Origin: Candidatus Rifleibacteriota bacterium
Lineage (GTDB): Bacteria > Riflebacteria > Ozemobacteria > Ozemobacterales > Ozemobacteraceae
Assembly (NCBI GenBank): GCA_029564115.1
Contig: JAKQQP010000046.1
Location: 1 to 8,485 of the forward strand
DNA length: 8,485 bases
Reading direction: 5' to 3'
Part shown: piece after piece, positions 6,690 through 8,485 of the stretch
Layout of the letters: each line of letters opens with the position of its first letter
Position numbering within the stretch: the first letter of the stretch is position 1
The notes under the pieces: model-generated
Database searches by the model: none
The model's input: the letters and a program-made list of their open reading frames with translations, nothing else
Told to the model about the DNA's origin: nothing
Made by a program: the position numbers and the translations under genes

Positions 6690-7059
6690 ACGAAAAAAGG
6701 CTGATACCACGGTCGAGCCAGGCAATTTTTTCGTTCAGTTCATTGTGAACTTCAGAGTCTGCAGATTCTGCAAGAGTGGCCTTGAGCCGATCACGTGTCT
6801 TCAGCATATGCCCTACGAGGGTGCTGAAATTAGGCATTTTAAGAGGCTTGACCTTCTTTTGCGACTTGATCGAAATAACAGTGGCAAAGTCTCCTTCTTC
6901 TTCTGAAGGCGCGATGAGCATGTCGATTTTATCGCCAATCCTCGCTTCAGGCAAATCGCCCGGGCAAAAACTGAATTCACGGCCGCTTTTTTCGCAGGCA
7001 ACCGTTACCCGCTGTGAATCGGCGCTTTCTATCAATCCTTTCAAACGTATAATCTGCAT
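6688..7059 (-). CDS. Hypothetical protein, 123 residues, beta-rich N-terminus plus helical C-terminus
   Basis: The family is not recognised. The first 60 or so residues alternate strands and turns, with GLIESADSQRVTVACEKSG, GDLPEARIGDKIDMLIAP and FATVISIK. This pattern resembles small OB-, TOBE- or S1-like barrels in which a 'GDKI/V' turn follows a nucleic-acid- or ligand-binding loop. A basic linker SQKKVKPLKM (66-75) leads to a charged helical tail (about 85-120), ending in EKIAWLDRGISLFS. There is no signal peptide or membrane segment. The start at 7059 is preferred over an in-frame ATG at 7164 because GGAGG lies seven bases before it on the minus strand and a TATAAT lies 33 bases upstream; the 35 extra codons look unlike the rest. 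The gene is convergent with the 2H phosphoesterase. Probably a real gene, function unknown. Confidence 0.75.
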   Translation of the reverse strand: MQIIRLKGLIESADSQRVTVACEKSGREFSFCPGDLPEARIGDKIDMLIAPSEEEGDFATVISIKSQKKVKPLKMPNFSTLVGHMLKTRDRLKATLAESADSEVHNELNEKIAWLDRGISLFS

Positions 7060-7092
7060 GGCAGACCTCCAGAGCTTTATGAACTTTGGTGA

Positions 7093-7098
7093 ATTATA
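7093..7098 (-). promoter_or_regulatory. Probable -10 box for the 123-residue protein gene
   Basis: On the minus strand a perfect TATAAT (complement of 7093-7098) would place the transcript start near 7086, 27 bases ahead of the ATG at 7059. The -35 region is poor, so the call rests on the -10 and its position. Confidence 0.4.
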
Positions 7099-7187
7099 TA
7101 ACTGCAGATCAGTCGGGGCACCAGGGTTGGCGAACTGTTTCGATCTTGCCTGGGCAGTATGCAATAATTCAGAGAAAGCATGAATAT

Positions 7188-7214
7188 TTGACCTTATTCA
7201 AGGTTAGTTATAAC
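7188..7214 (+). promoter_or_regulatory. Possible promoter directly upstream of the exonuclease gene
   Basis: TTGACC (7188-7193) and TATAAC (7209-7214) each match consensus at five of six positions but are only 15 bases apart. If used, the transcript would start near 7221, almost leaderless for an ATG at 7223 or with a short leader to ATG 7235. The same bases form a 7-bp hairpin (7189-7195 with 7200-7206). Confidence 0.3.
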
Positions 7215-7216
7215 AT

Positions 7217-7837
7217 ATGCCCATGAATAATTTAATGCCTGACTTTGTTAAACTTCCAATCAGAGAACTGCCATTCGTCATACTCGATCTTGAGACCACC
7301 GGCTTTAAACCAGAAGAGTCGGGCATCACAGAAGTTGCTATCATCACAATGACCAATGGTAAAGAAGAGTTTTTTGAAACTCTCGTCGACCCCGAAATGC
7401 CGGTTCCACCATCGATTACCCAGATTACCGGTATCACCGACAATATGGTGCGCGGCAAACCGACAATTCGCGAGCTGGCACCCATTCTTGATGAACTTTT
7501 TCGCGACAAAATTTTTGTTGCTCACAACGTACCCTTTGACTGGTCGTTTTTAGACTATTCTTTTCGGAAACATCTGCGCAAACCTCTGCGCATGCCGTCT
7601 CTCTGCACCCTGCGCCTGGCTCGCAAGTATCTTGGCCTGAATTCGAACAAACTCAGCAGTGTTGCCGATTATTTCAAGATCGATCTCGTGAATGCTCACC
7701 GCGCCATGAACGATACCCGCGCCGTGAAAGATATACTCTTCAGGATGTTTGAAAGCCTTGAGAGCAAAGGAATCAAAACTGGCCAGGATCTCTACAGTCA
7801 CAACCTCATTTTCCCTGATTTTCCGCCGGCTCGCTGA
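7217..7837 (+). CDS. DEDDh 3'-5' exonuclease (DNA polymerase III epsilon / RNase T superfamily)
   Basis: A stand-alone 206-residue exonuclease that removes nucleotides from 3' ends of DNA or RNA with two metal ions. The Exo I motif VILDLETTG supplies D24 and E26. ITQITGIT (68-74) is the hallmark segment of epsilon-type exonucleases. Exo II AHNVPFDWSFL supplies D108. Exo III HRAMNDTRA supplies H161 and D166. All five DEDDh residues are present, so it should be active. It lacks a polymerase, BRCT or UvrC-like GIY-YIG extension, so it may serve as a proofreading subunit, a repair nuclease or a general single-strand exonuclease. Starts at 7217, 7223 and 7235 are all possible; only the weak AAGG at 7200-7203 precedes the first. 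About 25 residues follow Exo III plus helix, and no terminator is obvious after the stop. Confidence 0.92.
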   Translation: MPMNNLMPDFVKLPIRELPFVILDLETTGFKPEESGITEVAIITMTNGKEEFFETLVDPEMPVPPSITQITGITDNMVRGKPTIRELAPILDELFRDKIFVAHNVPFDWSFLDYSFRKHLRKPLRMPSLCTLRLARKYLGLNSNKLSSVADYFKIDLVNAHRAMNDTRAVKDILFRMFESLESKGIKTGQDLYSHNLIFPDFPPAR

Positions 7838-7868
7838 AAAAAGCACAAAATACCTTAACGACTCTTTG

Positions 7869-7893
7869 GTCGCAACAGCGACAGAAATGTCGC
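7869..7893. other. Alternating inverted repeats GTCGC/GCGAC/GTCGC
   Basis: GTCGC (7869-7873), GCGAC (7878-7882) and GTCGC (7889-7893) follow the exonuclease gene. The middle element can pair with either neighbour. The right-hand option is the better one: GCGACA and TGTCGC form six pairs capped by a GAAA tetraloop. No T run follows, so this is not an intrinsic terminator. Confidence 0.4.
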
Positions 7894-7947
7894 ACGTAAA
7901 AGCCGATGATAATAATGAAATTGTGAATTGATGCTATATTCAGTTTC

Positions 7948-7963
7948 TGGCACGAAATCTGCT
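7948..7963 (+). promoter_or_regulatory. Sigma-54 (-24/-12) promoter upstream of the VIT-domain gene
   Basis: TGGCACG (7948-7954), four bases, then CTGCT (7959-7963) matches the RpoN consensus TGGCACG-N4-TTGCW with one mismatch. The essential GG and GC doublets have the exact 10-base gap. Transcription would start near 7974, about 99 bases before the downstream ATG. No enhancer-binding protein gene is in the window. Confidence 0.55.
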
Positions 7964-8072
7964 TAATATATTTTGCCTCGCATACGCTGCCAAACCTGAC
8001 CTTATATTATTATTTGGGCTTTTTACAACGGCAGCAGTATACTGTGGCAATATTATTCGAGGGAGAGCGACC

Positions 8073-8485
8073 ATGAAAAAGCTGAGTTTATCTTTCATTA
8101 TTACTCTTTTCCTGCTCGCCGGGGTCGTGGTGGCCGATGCTGCCTATCTGGTTTTCTCACAAGGGAGCCTGCCCATGGTTCACCAGAAAATCAACGTAAA
8201 AATCACTGACCAGATCGCAGTGACCCGCCTGGAAATGATTTTTTACAACCCGCACGACTTCACTATTCAGCCCAATATCAGGTTCCCGATTCATGAGAAA
8301 GCTTCGGTGCAAAATTTTTCTCTCACCGACAGCACCGGTGAAACCTACGAAGGCCGCATAGAAGAAGCCGGTCAGGCCAAAGCAACCTTCAAAGAAGCAC
8401 AGGCCGAAGGTCTCATGCCGGCAATGGCCGTTCAGAAGCAGCCCGGTATTTTTGAAACGAGTATCGGCGCTGTCGGGCCTCAGTC
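8073..8485 (+). CDS. VIT-domain protein with N-terminal signal/anchor, 3'-truncated by the window edge
   Basis: The first 137 residues of a longer protein. Residues 1-28 form a short KK-containing start and a hydrophobic helix (SFIITLFLLAGVVVADAAYLVF), that is, a signal peptide or membrane anchor. From about 36 on the sequence fits a VIT (vault protein inter-alpha-trypsin) domain: VTRLEMIFYNP, FPIHEKASVQNFSL, a GRIEEAGQAKATFKEAQAEG core and a PGIFETSIGAVGPQ strand. VIT domains are usually followed by a von Willebrand factor type A domain, and in bacteria such proteins often sit at the cell surface or in the periplasm. The continuation lies beyond the window, so the VWA part is only expected. 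The start is supported by GAGGGAGAG (8059-8067) five bases upstream. A near-consensus sigma-54 site precedes the gene. Confidence 0.85.
   Translation, partial: MKKLSLSFIITLFLLAGVVVADAAYLVFSQGSLPMVHQKINVKITDQIAVTRLEMIFYNPHDFTIQPNIRFPIHEKASVQNFSLTDSTGETYEGRIEEAGQAKATFKEAQAEGLMPAMAVQKQPGIFETSIGAVGPQ

Noticed and set aside
6776..7183. 135-codon + strand frame opposite the 123-residue protein.
   Set aside because: It lacks a ribosome site, while the minus-strand gene has GGAGG at proper spacing and a -10 box.
7749..7931. 60-codon + strand frame overlapping the exonuclease end.
   Set aside because: Most of it is an alternative frame of the exonuclease gene, and it has no ribosome site or recognisable protein character.

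Overview
The window is a stretch of bacterial chromosome or contig of moderate GC. It has short intergenic gaps, canonical GGAGG ribosome binding sites and recognisable sigma-70-type promoters. The genes suggest an anaerobic or fermentative bacterium that conserves energy through carbamoyl phosphate. The phylum cannot be fixed from the sequence alone.

Left part (1-2692): the 3' end of a large UPF1/DNA2-like superfamily 1 helicase on the + strand. Its reading frame is open to the left edge, so the true start lies outside the window. It converges with a minus-strand type II toxin-antitoxin pair: a ParE/RelE-fold toxin and a 74-residue addiction-module antitoxin overlapping by 10 bases. A helicase next to a TA module looks like an accessory or defence-type segment.

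Middle (2693-5953): a gene-poor region of about 750 bases holds a short tandem repeat, a perfect 15-base palindrome of GntR/FadR-operator type, and a good promoter (TTTACT-17-TATAAT). That promoter leads through a leader of about 130 nt, with a hairpin and a possible 10-codon leader peptide, into a two-gene operon. The operon encodes carbamate kinase (arcC) and a 496-residue fold-type II PLP enzyme of unassigned substrate, and it ends at a strong intrinsic terminator. No arginine deiminase or ornithine carbamoyltransferase is present, so the source of carbamoyl phosphate is open. This operon is the most interesting part of the window.

Right part (5954-8485): a 2H phosphoesterase of the RNA 2',3'-cyclic phosphodiesterase (ThpR/LigT) family converges with an unrecognised 123-residue minus-strand protein, with a hairpin between them. 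They are followed by a stand-alone DEDDh exonuclease of the DNA polymerase III epsilon type. The window ends inside a gene for an exported or membrane-anchored VIT-domain protein, preceded by a near-consensus sigma-54 (-24/-12) promoter.
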